A DNA stretch of 7,827 nucleotides from Lysobacterales bacterium (GTDB taxonomy: Bacteria > Pseudomonadota > Gammaproteobacteria > Xanthomonadales > Xanthomonadaceae): NCBI GenBank assembly GCA_015655035.1, contig JAATFS010000446.1, forward strand, positions 1 through 7,827. Reading direction: 5' to 3'. Both the position numbers and the translations under genes were made by a program. The first letter of the stretch is position 1; the number at the start of each line of letters is the position of its first letter. The notes beneath the pieces were generated by a model that worked only from the letters and a program-made list of their open reading frames with translations, ran no database searches and had not been told where the DNA came from. Below are positions 1-5,590 of the stretch, in pieces.

Positions 1-121
1 CCGCTACTTCTACGCCGTGCGACTGAAAGCCAAGGCTCTGAAGGAACGCAACAACCCGTTGTACCAAGTGCTCAAGTGGGGCATCTTCGCACTGATCGCC
101 GTGGGCATCATCCTGCTCTGA
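1..121 (+). CDS. C-terminal end of an unidentified membrane protein (5' truncated)
   Basis: This reading frame enters from the left edge (first complete codon at position 2) and ends at TGA 119-121, giving 39 residues. It begins RYFYAVRLKAKALKE, a basic stretch, and ends in a hydrophobic segment (GIFALIAVGIILL) that looks like a C-terminal transmembrane helix. The helix stops directly at the end of the protein, so little or nothing follows it on the far side of the membrane. The basic residues before the helix suggest that the preceding part is cytoplasmic, by the positive-inside rule. I do not recognise the family from this fragment. The frame is supported only by its plausible composition and its clean stop before a non-coding repeat. 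A 6-bp dyad follows the stop (AACAGC 135-140, GCTGTT 145-150) without a T-tract, so it is only a weak terminator candidate. Confidence 0.55.
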   Translation, partial: RYFYAVRLKAKALKERNNPLYQVLKWGIFALIAVGIILL

Positions 122-154
122 AGCCAAGCCCAAGAACAGCAGCCGCTGTTGCCG

Positions 155-409
155 TTGCTCAGATCTTGACCTACCTCGCCCTCGAAGCGAGCCGAGCACC
201 GCAGGCAAGGACGGCCGGAGAGGCGCCCTGTTTGAACGAAGTGAGTCTGGGCGCCGTCCCTAAAAGGGGACAACTTCCGTCCCTGGCGAGTAGCGCAGGG
301 GCTTCATCGCATCGGCTCGCGTCGGGGGAAGCCGCTTCGGGTTACTTTTGGCAAGACCACAGTGATTCGCGCACGCAGGGTGCGAAAGCCCTTGATCCTG
401 ATCTTGCAA
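155..409. repeat. interspersed palindromic intergenic repeat, copy A
   Basis: This gene-free stretch between the first gene and the minus-strand cluster holds a probable repeat element. A 33-base core at 185-217 recurs exactly, in the same orientation, at 7791-7823. The ends look like imperfect terminal inverted repeats: TTGCTCAGATC at 155-165 against GATCTTGCAA at 400-409, whose complement begins TTGCAAGATC. Inside is a small hairpin (GTCCC 256-260, GGGAC 267-271). No transposase is encoded. A 338-codon plus-strand frame crosses the element but reads like translated repeat and runs antisense through two real genes. The element resembles the small non-autonomous repeats common between genes in Xanthomonadaceae; that family assignment is inference. 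Positions 410-456 are A-rich, with an 8-A run at 436-443, and show no further structure. Confidence 0.7.
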
Positions 410-456
410 CTTCCCTAAAAACCCAACAAATCAGCAAAAAAAACCAACCGCATCCC

Positions 457-879
457 TCAACGCGAAACCTGATCGATCCAATCCTGCAGATTGTAGTAAT
501 TGGTCACCCGCGCGATGCGCCCATCACGGATATCGAAGAACGCTCCTCCTGGCAGCACGTAGGTCTGGCCCTTCGCCTCCGGCAGACCCTCGTCACTGTG
601 GTGGTACTCCCCGTGCACTACATACTCGGCGCCGACCCGGCGCCCATCCTCGCTGACCGTCAGCACTACATCGCGCAGCTGCTCCCGGTAACTGGCATTC
701 ATGCGTTCCAGGAACGCACTGAACGCCGCCCGCCCGCTCTCGCGCGGCCCCTGGTTGAGATCGTGGTCAACATCGTCACTGACGAAGGACAGCATCGCAG
801 CCCAGTCGCCGCGGTTGAAGGCATCGTAATAAGCCTGCACCAGCTCGGTGGCGCGGTGGCGGTTGCCGTCGGTCATCAT
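457..879 (-). CDS. SnoaL-like / ketosteroid isomerase-related protein (NTF2 fold)
   Basis: This 140-residue protein has the length and pattern of the SnoaL/NTF2-like superfamily, especially the 'ketosteroid isomerase-related' group. Visible landmarks are an N-terminal helix with the typical AYYDAFNRGDWAAM stretch (residues 16-29), the acidic SDDVDHDLNQGPRESG segment (35-49) that usually lines the pocket, and a C-terminal sheet with FFDIRDGRIARVTNYYN (114-130). Such proteins form a cone-shaped pocket and act as isomerases, cyclases or simple ligand binders; the substrate cannot be read from sequence. There is no signal peptide, so it is probably cytosolic. Two in-frame ATGs lie together at 879 and 876, neither with a clear Shine-Dalgarno sequence; the second could be the true start. 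It is last in a minus-strand cluster, 40 bp after the YdcF-like gene. A T8 run follows on its strand (443 to 436), but no GC hairpin precedes it. Confidence 0.85.
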   Translation of the reverse strand: MMTDGNRHRATELVQAYYDAFNRGDWAAMLSFVSDDVDHDLNQGPRESGRAAFSAFLERMNASYREQLRDVVLTVSEDGRRVGAEYVVHGEYHHSDEGLPEAKGQTYVLPGGAFFDIRDGRIARVTNYYNLQDWIDQVSR

Positions 880-919
880 CGGGGCCTGAGAAGAAGGGAC
901 CCCTATGATAGGGCCGCGC

Positions 920-1528
920 TCAGGCGCCTTGCACGAAAAGGTCGCGGTGGAAGAAATAGACCTCTTGCAGCAGGAAGCGCCAACTGGTGTGGAAGCTGCG
1001 AAAACGCGTGCTGGGCGTGGACGAGGACAACGCGTCGATCCCCAGTTCGCGACACAGCCGCAGCGCGCGCGCCATATGCAGCGGATCGCTGACCACGATC
1101 GCGCGGCGCATGCCGCGCTTGCGCATCAACGCGCGCGCCTGCAACAGGTTCTGGCGGGTCGTACGCGATACCGTCTCGATCAGGATCGCATCGGGCGGCA
1201 CCTCGTGGCGCAATGCATAGCGTTTCGCCACCTGCGACTCAGCGAAACGCGCTCCGCTGCCACCGAAACCACCGGTAAAGATCAACCGCGGCGCGTAGTC
1301 CTGCCGGTACAGGTCCAGCGCATGGCGGATGCGTTCTTCGAACACCGGCGAAGGCTTGGCATCGTAGGCCGCAGCCCCCAGGACGATGATCACGTCGGCC
1401 GGTGCTGCCTGATCACGGTCGCCCACCCAGATGATCCAGGCAGCGACGCCGAGCAGCCATAGCAGCGCCAACACGCACAGGCGCCAGCCCCAACCCCATA
1501 GCCCCAGGGGACGATGATGCCTGCTCAT
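920..1528 (-). CDS. YdcF/SanA-like DUF218 family membrane-anchored protein
   Basis: This 202-residue protein has one N-terminal transmembrane segment (about residues 11-35, with several Trp) followed by a DUF218 domain. Family landmarks are VIIVLGAAAYD (46-56), LIFTGG (82-87), ESQVAKRYA (97-105), ETVSRTTRQN (118-127) and VVSDPLHMARA (145-155). DUF218 proteins have a Rossmann-like fold. E. coli YdcF binds S-adenosylmethionine and SanA affects the envelope barrier, but the biochemical role here is unknown. The domain should face the periplasm if the anchor follows the SanA pattern. The start at 1528 is chosen because its ATG overlaps the stop of the upstream PLP-enzyme gene (ATGA), indicating translational coupling, and because hydrophobic sequence begins soon after it. 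An alternative ATG at 1540 adds MGGC. The open frame further upstream is only the antisense of high-GC coding DNA. Confidence 0.85.
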   Translation of the reverse strand: MSRHHRPLGLWGWGWRLCVLALLWLLGVAAWIIWVGDRDQAAPADVIIVLGAAAYDAKPSPVFEERIRHALDLYRQDYAPRLIFTGGFGGSGARFAESQVAKRYALRHEVPPDAILIETVSRTTRQNLLQARALMRKRGMRRAIVVSDPLHMARALRLCRELGIDALSSSTPSTRFRSFHTSWRFLLQEVYFFHRDLFVQGA

Positions 1529-2487
1529 GCAGCCACCCATGGCAGCGCATCCATATCCACGTTGCCGCCCGAAAGCAGCACACCCACATGGCGGCCGGCA
1601 AAGCGCTCTGGGTGGGCCAGCACTGCCGCCAACGCGATCGCCGAGGACGGCTCCACGGTCTGCTTCAGCACCTGCCAGATCAGCCGCATCGCCTGGATCA
1701 CCGCTGCGTCCTCGACCGTGATCACCTGCGCGCCGGCCGCCTGCAACAGCGTGAAGTTGGGTGCGCCGAGCGTACCGCGCAAGCCGTCGCAGAGGGTGTC
1801 TGGCACGAAATCGATCCGGCGCTCCCCGGCCGCCAGCGAACGCGCGGTATCGGCCGCGCCTGCTGGTTCGGCCAGGACCAGCTCGCAATCCGGCGCCAGT
1901 CCCCGCAGCGCCAGTGCGGTGCCCGCGGCCAGGCCTCCGCCACCGACCGGCACCACCACCACGTCCAGCGGGCCGGTGGCATGCAACAGTTCCAGCGCGG
2001 CGGTACCCTGCCCGGCAATCACCGCCGCATCCGCATAGGGATGCACCAGGGTCGCGCCGCTGCTGTGCTGGACCTCATTGCATAGCTGCTCGCGTGCGGC
2101 GATGGTCGGCGCGCAACGCCACAGCGTCGCACCGTGCCGGGAAATGTTGGCCAGCTTGGCGGCGACCGCGTTTTCTGGCGCCACGACGTGGCAACCGATC
2201 GCGCGCGTGCGTGCGGCCATCGCTAGCGCCGCACCATGATTGCCGGATGAATGCGTCACTACGCCGTTGGCGGCCATCTCGGAGGGCAGCGACCATACCG
2301 CATTGCAGGCGCCGCGAAACTTGAACGCACCGCCGCGCTGCAGGTGCTCGGCCTTGAAATGCAGTTGCGCACCACTGATGGCATCGAGTTCGCGCGAACG
2401 CAACACCGGGGTGACTTGCGCGTAGGGGCCGATGCGGGCTGCGGCTTGCAGCACGTCGCAGAACTCGGGCAGCACAATCTGGGTCAT
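1525..2487 (-). CDS. serine racemase / threonine dehydratase-type PLP enzyme
   Basis: This 320-residue fold-type II PLP enzyme has no C-terminal ACT regulatory domain, so it resembles serine racemase or catabolic L-threonine/L-serine dehydratase rather than biosynthetic IlvA (about 500 residues). Lys56 in GGAFKFRGA (52-60) should form the Schiff base. SSGNHG (80-85) is the asparagine loop, and Ser81 aligns with the racemase catalytic serine. PVGGGGLAAG (180-189) binds the PLP phosphate, and Ser306 in LLSGGNVD should contact the pyridine nitrogen. Glu207, Ala211 and Asp213 match the divalent-metal site of eukaryotic serine racemase (Glu210, Ala214, Asp216 in the human enzyme, from memory). The likely reaction is deamination of Ser/Thr to 2-oxoacid plus ammonia, with or without Ser racemisation; other hydroxy-amino acids are possible. 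It is first in the minus-strand cluster and overlaps the YdcF-like gene by 4 bp. No strong Shine-Dalgarno sequence precedes the ATG at 2487. Confidence 0.9.
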   Translation of the reverse strand: MTQIVLPEFCDVLQAAARIGPYAQVTPVLRSRELDAISGAQLHFKAEHLQRGGAFKFRGACNAVWSLPSEMAANGVVTHSSGNHGAALAMAARTRAIGCHVVAPENAVAAKLANISRHGATLWRCAPTIAAREQLCNEVQHSSGATLVHPYADAAVIAGQGTAALELLHATGPLDVVVVPVGGGGLAAGTALALRGLAPDCELVLAEPAGAADTARSLAAGERRIDFVPDTLCDGLRGTLGAPNFTLLQAAGAQVITVEDAAVIQAMRLIWQVLKQTVEPSSAIALAAVLAHPERFAGRHVGVLLSGGNVDMDALPWVAA

Positions 2488-2631
2488 ACGTTCAAGATTA
2501 GCGTATCGGTCAAGCAGCCGAGGGTGCCCGCCGGTGGAGTGGGAAGCTCGTCAAGCATGAACATTGGCTGCACGATCTTGGCAATTAAGGACGGATTCAA
2601 TGCTTTGCGCCGAAAGTGGTGTCCTGAATCG

Positions 2632-2646
2632 AGGAGGGGAACTCCT
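2632..2646 (+). promoter_or_regulatory. strong Shine-Dalgarno inside a small hairpin before the lipoprotein gene
   Basis: AGGAGG (2632-2637) lies 9 bases before the ATG at 2647 and fixes that start. The same bases form a perfect 5-bp inverted repeat: AGGAG (2632-2636), loop GGGAA, CTCCT (2642-2646), ending immediately before the ATG. In mRNA this would mask the ribosome-binding site. The stem is short, so the regulatory meaning is inference, but the Shine-Dalgarno sequence itself is clear. Confidence 0.7.
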
Positions 2647-3069
2647 ATGAAATTCCGTCCGATGCTGGCTGCCGCACTGATGTTCGTGCTGGGTGGCTGC
2701 GCAACCTATGACTACACCGGTGGTGGACCCGGCGGCTACTACCGGGGTACGCCCTCGGTGCAGTACCGCTATCCGCCTGGTTACTACGATGGCGCTTACG
2801 GCTATCCGTACGGCGGGTCCTATGGCCTGTACAACTATCCGGTGTATCCGGCCTATCGTGGCGGCGGTGGCTATCGCCGTCCACCGCACGGCCGCCCACC
2901 ACCGCGTGCCGGCAACGGTCACGGCCAGCGCCCGCCGCCGTCGAACGGTCCGCGCCCTGACCGGCCGCGTCCGCCACAGCAAGGGCCGCGCCCCAGCCGT
3001 CCGGAAGGCCGCACGCCTTCCTCGCCATGGCGCAACCTGAACCAGCTCAAGGGCCGGCAGGAGCGGTAG
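2647..3069 (+). CDS. small Gly/Tyr/Pro-rich lipoprotein
   Basis: This 140-residue protein has a classic lipoprotein signal: a basic n-region (MKFRP), a hydrophobic stretch and a lipobox LGGC with Cys18 as the lipidated residue. Residue +2 is Ala rather than Asp, so by the Lol sorting rule it should reach the outer membrane. The mature part is low-complexity: residues 21-76 are rich in Gly and Tyr (many GYY, YPY and YGY steps), and residues 77-128 are rich in Pro and Arg with repeated RPPP, PRP and RPE steps. A short normal-looking tail (WRNLNQLKGRQER) follows. There are no catalytic motifs. The composition suggests a flexible, possibly surface or peptidoglycan-associated protein. The start is set by AGGAGG at 2632. 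An open frame upstream to 2251 lacks signal logic and is not the real start. The gene is divergent from the PLP-enzyme gene with a 159-bp gap. Confidence 0.85.
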   Translation: MKFRPMLAAALMFVLGGCATYDYTGGGPGGYYRGTPSVQYRYPPGYYDGAYGYPYGGSYGLYNYPVYPAYRGGGGYRRPPHGRPPPRAGNGHGQRPPPSNGPRPDRPRPPQQGPRPSRPEGRTPSSPWRNLNQLKGRQER

Positions 3070-3166
3070 GAACCCACTGTGCGGCGCACGGCCGATTGAG
3101 ACGAGCGCCACAAATGCGTCGTCGAAGGGTTGCATTTACGTCCAACCTGGCCCCAAAGTAAGCCCA

Positions 3167-3324
3167 CGGTGTGACCAACTGCGTCGCTTTGTGACCTAGT
3201 TGGCTGCATCACCGTTCTTATGTCGATGTCCGACAGGGAAATCTGGATCCCCCCTGTTCCGGCCCTGTCGGATATCGGCGCCTAAACCGCAAACGCCCCG
3301 GCCCCGCCGGGGCGTTATGCGTTT
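3167..3324 (+). ncRNA. candidate structured RNA (small RNA or structured 3' UTR)
   Basis: Three stem-loops follow each other and end at a terminator. The first pairs CGGTG (3167-3171) with CACCG (3210-3214) and CCAACT (3175-3180) with AGTTGG (3198-3203). The second is long: 3222-3238 pairs with 3263-3279, including a perfect 10-bp block TCCGACAGGG/CCCTGTCGGA and two G-U pairs, and its 24-base loop holds six consecutive C (3249-3254). The third is the terminator hairpin at 3292-3316. C-rich loops are a hallmark of some Xanthomonas small RNAs such as sX13, but I cannot show homology. A poor -10-like TCTTAT lies at 3216-3221. If it is used, the RNA would be about 95 nt and start near the second hairpin. 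The alternative is a structured 3' UTR of the lipoprotein mRNA, which ends 97 bp upstream. Confidence 0.4.
3292..3324 (+). terminator. GC-rich intrinsic terminator
   Basis: A perfect 11-bp stem AACGCCCCGGC (3292-3302) / GCCGGGGCGTT (3306-3316) encloses a CCC loop. A short T-run follows at 3321-3324 (ATGCGTTTT). On the other strand the stem is followed by only three T, so plus-strand termination is more likely. It lies 223 bp beyond the lipoprotein stop, far for a simple gene terminator, and directly after the structured stem-loops. Confidence 0.65.
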
Positions 3325-3370
3325 TAAAGCCTGGCAATGCTGCCTGGCCAGGCCTCGCCGATACCGTCGA

Positions 3371-3408
3371 AGAAAAAAAGGGCCGGCAGTCCCCCGACCA
3401 CCGGCCCT
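3371..3408 (-). terminator. intrinsic terminator on the minus strand
   Basis: Read on the minus strand, AGGGCCGG (3408-3401) pairs perfectly with CCGGCCCT (3386-3379) around a 14-base loop and runs straight into TTTTTTTCTTC (about 3379-3370). This is a canonical GC stem plus U-tract. It must serve a minus-strand transcript that begins between 3409 and the mnmG region, because no minus-strand gene lies upstream before mnmG itself. Confidence 0.6.
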
Positions 3409-3530
3409 CACGCTACCTCGATGCACGCGTGGCTGTCCCTGTTCCATTTCAGCCTTGCGCTCATGTCGCAATGCCACATCGAGTGCTATTGGGTTATCAG
3501 CACATCGCGTGCCAACTTGAGGCTCGACAT
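3371..3530 (-). ncRNA. candidate minus-strand small RNA ending at the 3371 terminator
   Basis: The strong minus-strand terminator implies a transcript, yet no credible protein gene lies upstream of it. The longest frame here (start near 3534) runs through both terminators, and the others are tiny, for example a 14-codon frame from 3530. On the minus strand the stretch could fold into short perfect stems: GTGCT/AGCAC near 3510-3490 and TTGCG/CGCAA near 3475-3455. A transcript of about 120-180 nt starting in the AT-rich DNA around 3530-3570, divergent from mnmG, would fit. I could not find a convincing -35/-10 pair, so the 5' end is a guess. Confidence 0.3.
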
Positions 3531-3536
3531 TCATAA

Positions 3537-3565
3537 TTGCGATATGCGTCACCAAATTGCATAAA
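3537..3565 (+). promoter_or_regulatory. possible sigma70 promoter of mnmG
   Basis: TTGCGA (3537-3542) and CATAAA (3560-3565) are separated by 17 bases, each matching four of six consensus positions. They sit in the only AT-rich patch of the gap (ATAAAAAATAT, 3561-3571). Transcription would start near 3572 and leave a leader of about 65 bases before the mnmG ATG. Confidence 0.35.
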
Positions 3566-3637
3566 AAATATCGTTGAGAGCCGTCCCAGCCGATACTTCC
3601 CGGCGCTGTTCCTGCGCACCTTCCTTAGCCAACTGCC

Positions 3638-5527
3638 ATGACCCATACCTTTTATCGCTACGACGTCATCGTGATCGGCGGCGGCCACGCCGGAACCGAG
3701 GCCGCGCTGGCCTCTGCGCGCGCCGGTGCGCGTACGCTGCTGTTGACCCACAACATCGAGACCGTGGGCGCAATGAGTTGCAATCCGGCCATCGGCGGTA
3801 TCGGCAAGGGCCATCTGGTCAAGGAAATCGATGCGCTGGGCGGGGCCATGGCCCACGCGGCCGACCTGGCCGGCATCCACTGGCGCATCCTCAATGCCTC
3901 CAAGGGCCCGGCGGTACGCGCCACCCGCTGCCAGGCCGACCGTGCGCTGTATCGCAGTGCGATCCGCCAGATCGTCCAGCAGCAACCCAACCTCACCGTC
4001 TTCCAGGCCGCGGTCGACGACCTGGTGATTGAAGGCGACGCCGTGCGCGGCGTCATCACCCAGACCGGTTTGCGCTTCGATGCGGCGGCGGTGGTGCTGA
4101 CCGCCGGCACCTTCCTGGCCGGCAAGATCCATGTCGGCCAGACCCAGTATGCCGCCGGCCGCATGGGCGACCCGCCAGCGACCACGCTGGCGGCACGGCT
4201 GCGCGAGCGTCCGTTCGCGATCGACCGGCTCAAGACCGGCACGCCGCCCCGCATCGATGGCCGCAGCCTGGACTACTCGGTGATGGCCGAGCAGCCCGGC
4301 GACGATCCGATGCCGGTAATGTCGTTCATGGGCGTGCTGGCCGACCATCCACGCCAGGTCAGCTGCTGGATCACCAACACCACCGAACGCACCCACGACA
4401 TCATCCGCGGCGCGCTGCACCGCTCGCCGCTGTACAGCGGCCAGATCGAGGGCATCGGCCCACGCTACTGCCCCTCGATCGAGGACAAGGTGGTGCGCTT
4501 CGCCGAAAAGGCCAGCCACCAGATCTTCGTCGAGCCGGAGGGGCTGGATGTGACCGAGATCTATCCCAACGGCATCTCCACCTCGCTGCCGTTCGACGTG
4601 CAATTGGCACTGGTGCGCTCGATCCGGGGCTTCGAGCAGGCGCACATTACCCGTCCCGGCTATGCCATCGAGTACGACTTCTTCGATCCACGCGGGTTGA
4701 AGAGCTCGCTGGAGACCAAGCTGGTGGCCGGGCTGTTCTTCGCCGGACAGATCAACGGCACCACCGGTTATGAAGAGGCCGCCGCCCAGGGACTGCTGGC
4801 GGGGATCAACGCTGCCCGCCACATGTCCGCACTGCCGGCGTGGTCGCCACGCCGCGACGAGGCCTACCTCGGCGTACTGGTCGACGACTTGATCACCCAC
4901 GGCACCAGCGAGCCCTACCGCATGTTCACCAGCCGTGCCGAATACCGGCTGCAATTGCGCGAGGACAACGCCGACCTGCGCCTGACCGGCATCGGCCGCG
5001 AACTGGGGCTGGTCGACGATGCCCGCTGGGCACGCTTCGAGACCAAGCAAGAGGCGGTGCAGCGCGAGCGCGCGCGCTTGCAGGCAGTCTGGGCGACGCC
5101 TGGCAATGCGCTGGGGCGCGAGGTCCAGGCCAGCCTGGACGTGCCGGTGAGCCGCGAGACCAAGGCACTGGACCTGCTCAAGCGCCCAGGCCTGGACTAC
5201 GCCACGCTGATGCGCGTGCCGTCGCTGGGACCGGGCGTGGACGATGCGCAGGTCGCCGAACAGGTGGAGATCGGGGTCAAGTACGCGGGCTACCTCGACC
5301 GCCAGCGCGAAGACATCGAACGCCAGCAACGCCACGAATCCACCCCGATCCCGGACGGCTTCGACTACGCCGGAGTGCGCGGGCTGTCGATCGAAGTGCA
5401 GCAGAAGCTCGAACGCGTGCGGCCGCAGAGCGTGGGGCAGGCCCAGCGCATCCCCGGCATGACCCCGGCAGCGATCTCGCTGTTGCTGGTGCACCTGGAG
5501 CGTGCGCGGCGCAGCCAGGTGGCGTGA
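3638..5527 (+). CDS. mnmG: tRNA uridine-5-carboxymethylaminomethyl modification enzyme MnmG (GidA)
   Basis: MnmG is the FAD-dependent partner of the GTPase MnmE. Together they install the carboxymethylaminomethyl or aminomethyl group on U34 of certain tRNAs, using methylene-tetrahydrofolate and glycine or ammonia. The 629-residue product is full length for the family (E. coli about 629). The FAD-binding GGGHAGTEAA motif is at residues 14-23, and MSCNPAIGGIGKGHL at 46-60. The first GidA signature is around GPRYCPSIEDK (274-284); the second spans 369-392 (AGQINGTTGYEE followed by AAAQG). Cys48 and Cys278 correspond to the two conserved cysteines (47 and 277 in E. coli, from memory) important for catalysis. 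The C-terminal GidA-associated helical domain (about 410-629), which contacts MnmE and tRNA, is intact. The ATG at 3638 places the Rossmann strand at the usual distance from the N-terminus; no clear Shine-Dalgarno is visible. rsmG (gidB), often adjacent in other bacteria, is not next to it here. Confidence 0.98.
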   Translation: MTHTFYRYDVIVIGGGHAGTEAALASARAGARTLLLTHNIETVGAMSCNPAIGGIGKGHLVKEIDALGGAMAHAADLAGIHWRILNASKGPAVRATRCQADRALYRSAIRQIVQQQPNLTVFQAAVDDLVIEGDAVRGVITQTGLRFDAAAVVLTAGTFLAGKIHVGQTQYAAGRMGDPPATTLAARLRERPFAIDRLKTGTPPRIDGRSLDYSVMAEQPGDDPMPVMSFMGVLADHPRQVSCWITNTTERTHDIIRGALHRSPLYSGQIEGIGPRYCPSIEDKVVRFAEKASHQIFVEPEGLDVTEIYPNGISTSLPFDVQLALVRSIRGFEQAHITRPGYAIEYDFFDPRGLKSSLETKLVAGLFFAGQINGTTGYEEAAAQGLLAGINAARHMSALPAWSPRRDEAYLGVLVDDLITHGTSEPYRMFTSRAEYRLQLREDNADLRLTGIGRELGLVDDARWARFETKQEAVQRERARLQAVWATPGNALGREVQASLDVPVSRETKALDLLKRPGLDYATLMRVPSLGPGVDDAQVAEQVEIGVKYAGYLDRQREDIERQQRHESTPIPDGFDYAGVRGLSIEVQQKLERVRPQSVGQAQRIPGMTPAAISLLLVHLERARRSQVA

Positions 5528-5533
5528 CCGCTA

Positions 5534-5580
5534 CCCTCGTCCGGCGCTGCGCGCCCCTTCTCCCGCTTGCGGGAGAAGGG
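5534..5580. repeat. REP-like palindromic element between convergent genes (possible bidirectional terminator)
   Basis: Two abutting hairpins fill the gap between the mnmG stop and the kinase stop. The first is GGCGC (5543-5547) / GCGCC (5551-5555). The second is a perfect 12-bp stem CCCTTCTCCCGC (5555-5566) / GCGGGAGAAGGG (5569-5580) with a TT at its centre. The layout CCCTCGTCCGGCGCTGCGCG followed by the CCCTTCTCCC stem is one I recognise as a dispersed intergenic repeat in several proteobacterial genomes. No T-tract follows, so termination activity is inferred only from stem strength and its position between convergent genes. Confidence 0.6.
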
Positions 5581-5590
5581 CAATGGCTGC

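Noticed and set aside
436..456. Intrinsic terminator after the SnoaL-like gene
   Set aside because: The minus strand has a T8 run, but no GC-rich stem precedes it; only 3-bp pairings can be drawn.
76..1092. 338-codon plus-strand reading frame
   Set aside because: It crosses the interspersed repeat and then runs antisense through the SnoaL-like and YdcF-like genes. Its translation has no domain pattern and looks like shadow coding from high GC3.
1529..1888. N-terminal extension of the YdcF-like frame to 1888
   Set aside because: It overlaps the end of the PLP enzyme in another frame, and the sequence is Arg/Gly-rich shadow. The ATGA overlap at 1525-1528 gives a better start.
2251..2646. N-terminal extension of the lipoprotein frame back to 2251
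   Set aside because: The extension lies antisense to the PLP enzyme, lacks a signal sequence, and would bury a perfect lipoprotein signal that has its own AGGAGG.
3337..3564. 75-codon plus-strand frame in the gap before mnmG, including an internal 47-codon part from 3421
   Set aside because: No Shine-Dalgarno, no recognisable sequence, and it spans the minus-strand terminator and the mnmG promoter area.
3070..3637. Replication origin near gidA/mnmG, as in some gammaproteobacteria
   Set aside because: Only one poor DnaA-box-like sequence (TTATCAGCA near 3494) is visible, with no box cluster and no dnaA, rsmG or par genes nearby.
3497..5494. 665-codon minus-strand reading frame opposite mnmG
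   Set aside because: It mirrors the whole of mnmG, a certain gene, and reads as low-information His/Gln/Val/Asp sequence typical of the antisense strand of high-GC genes.
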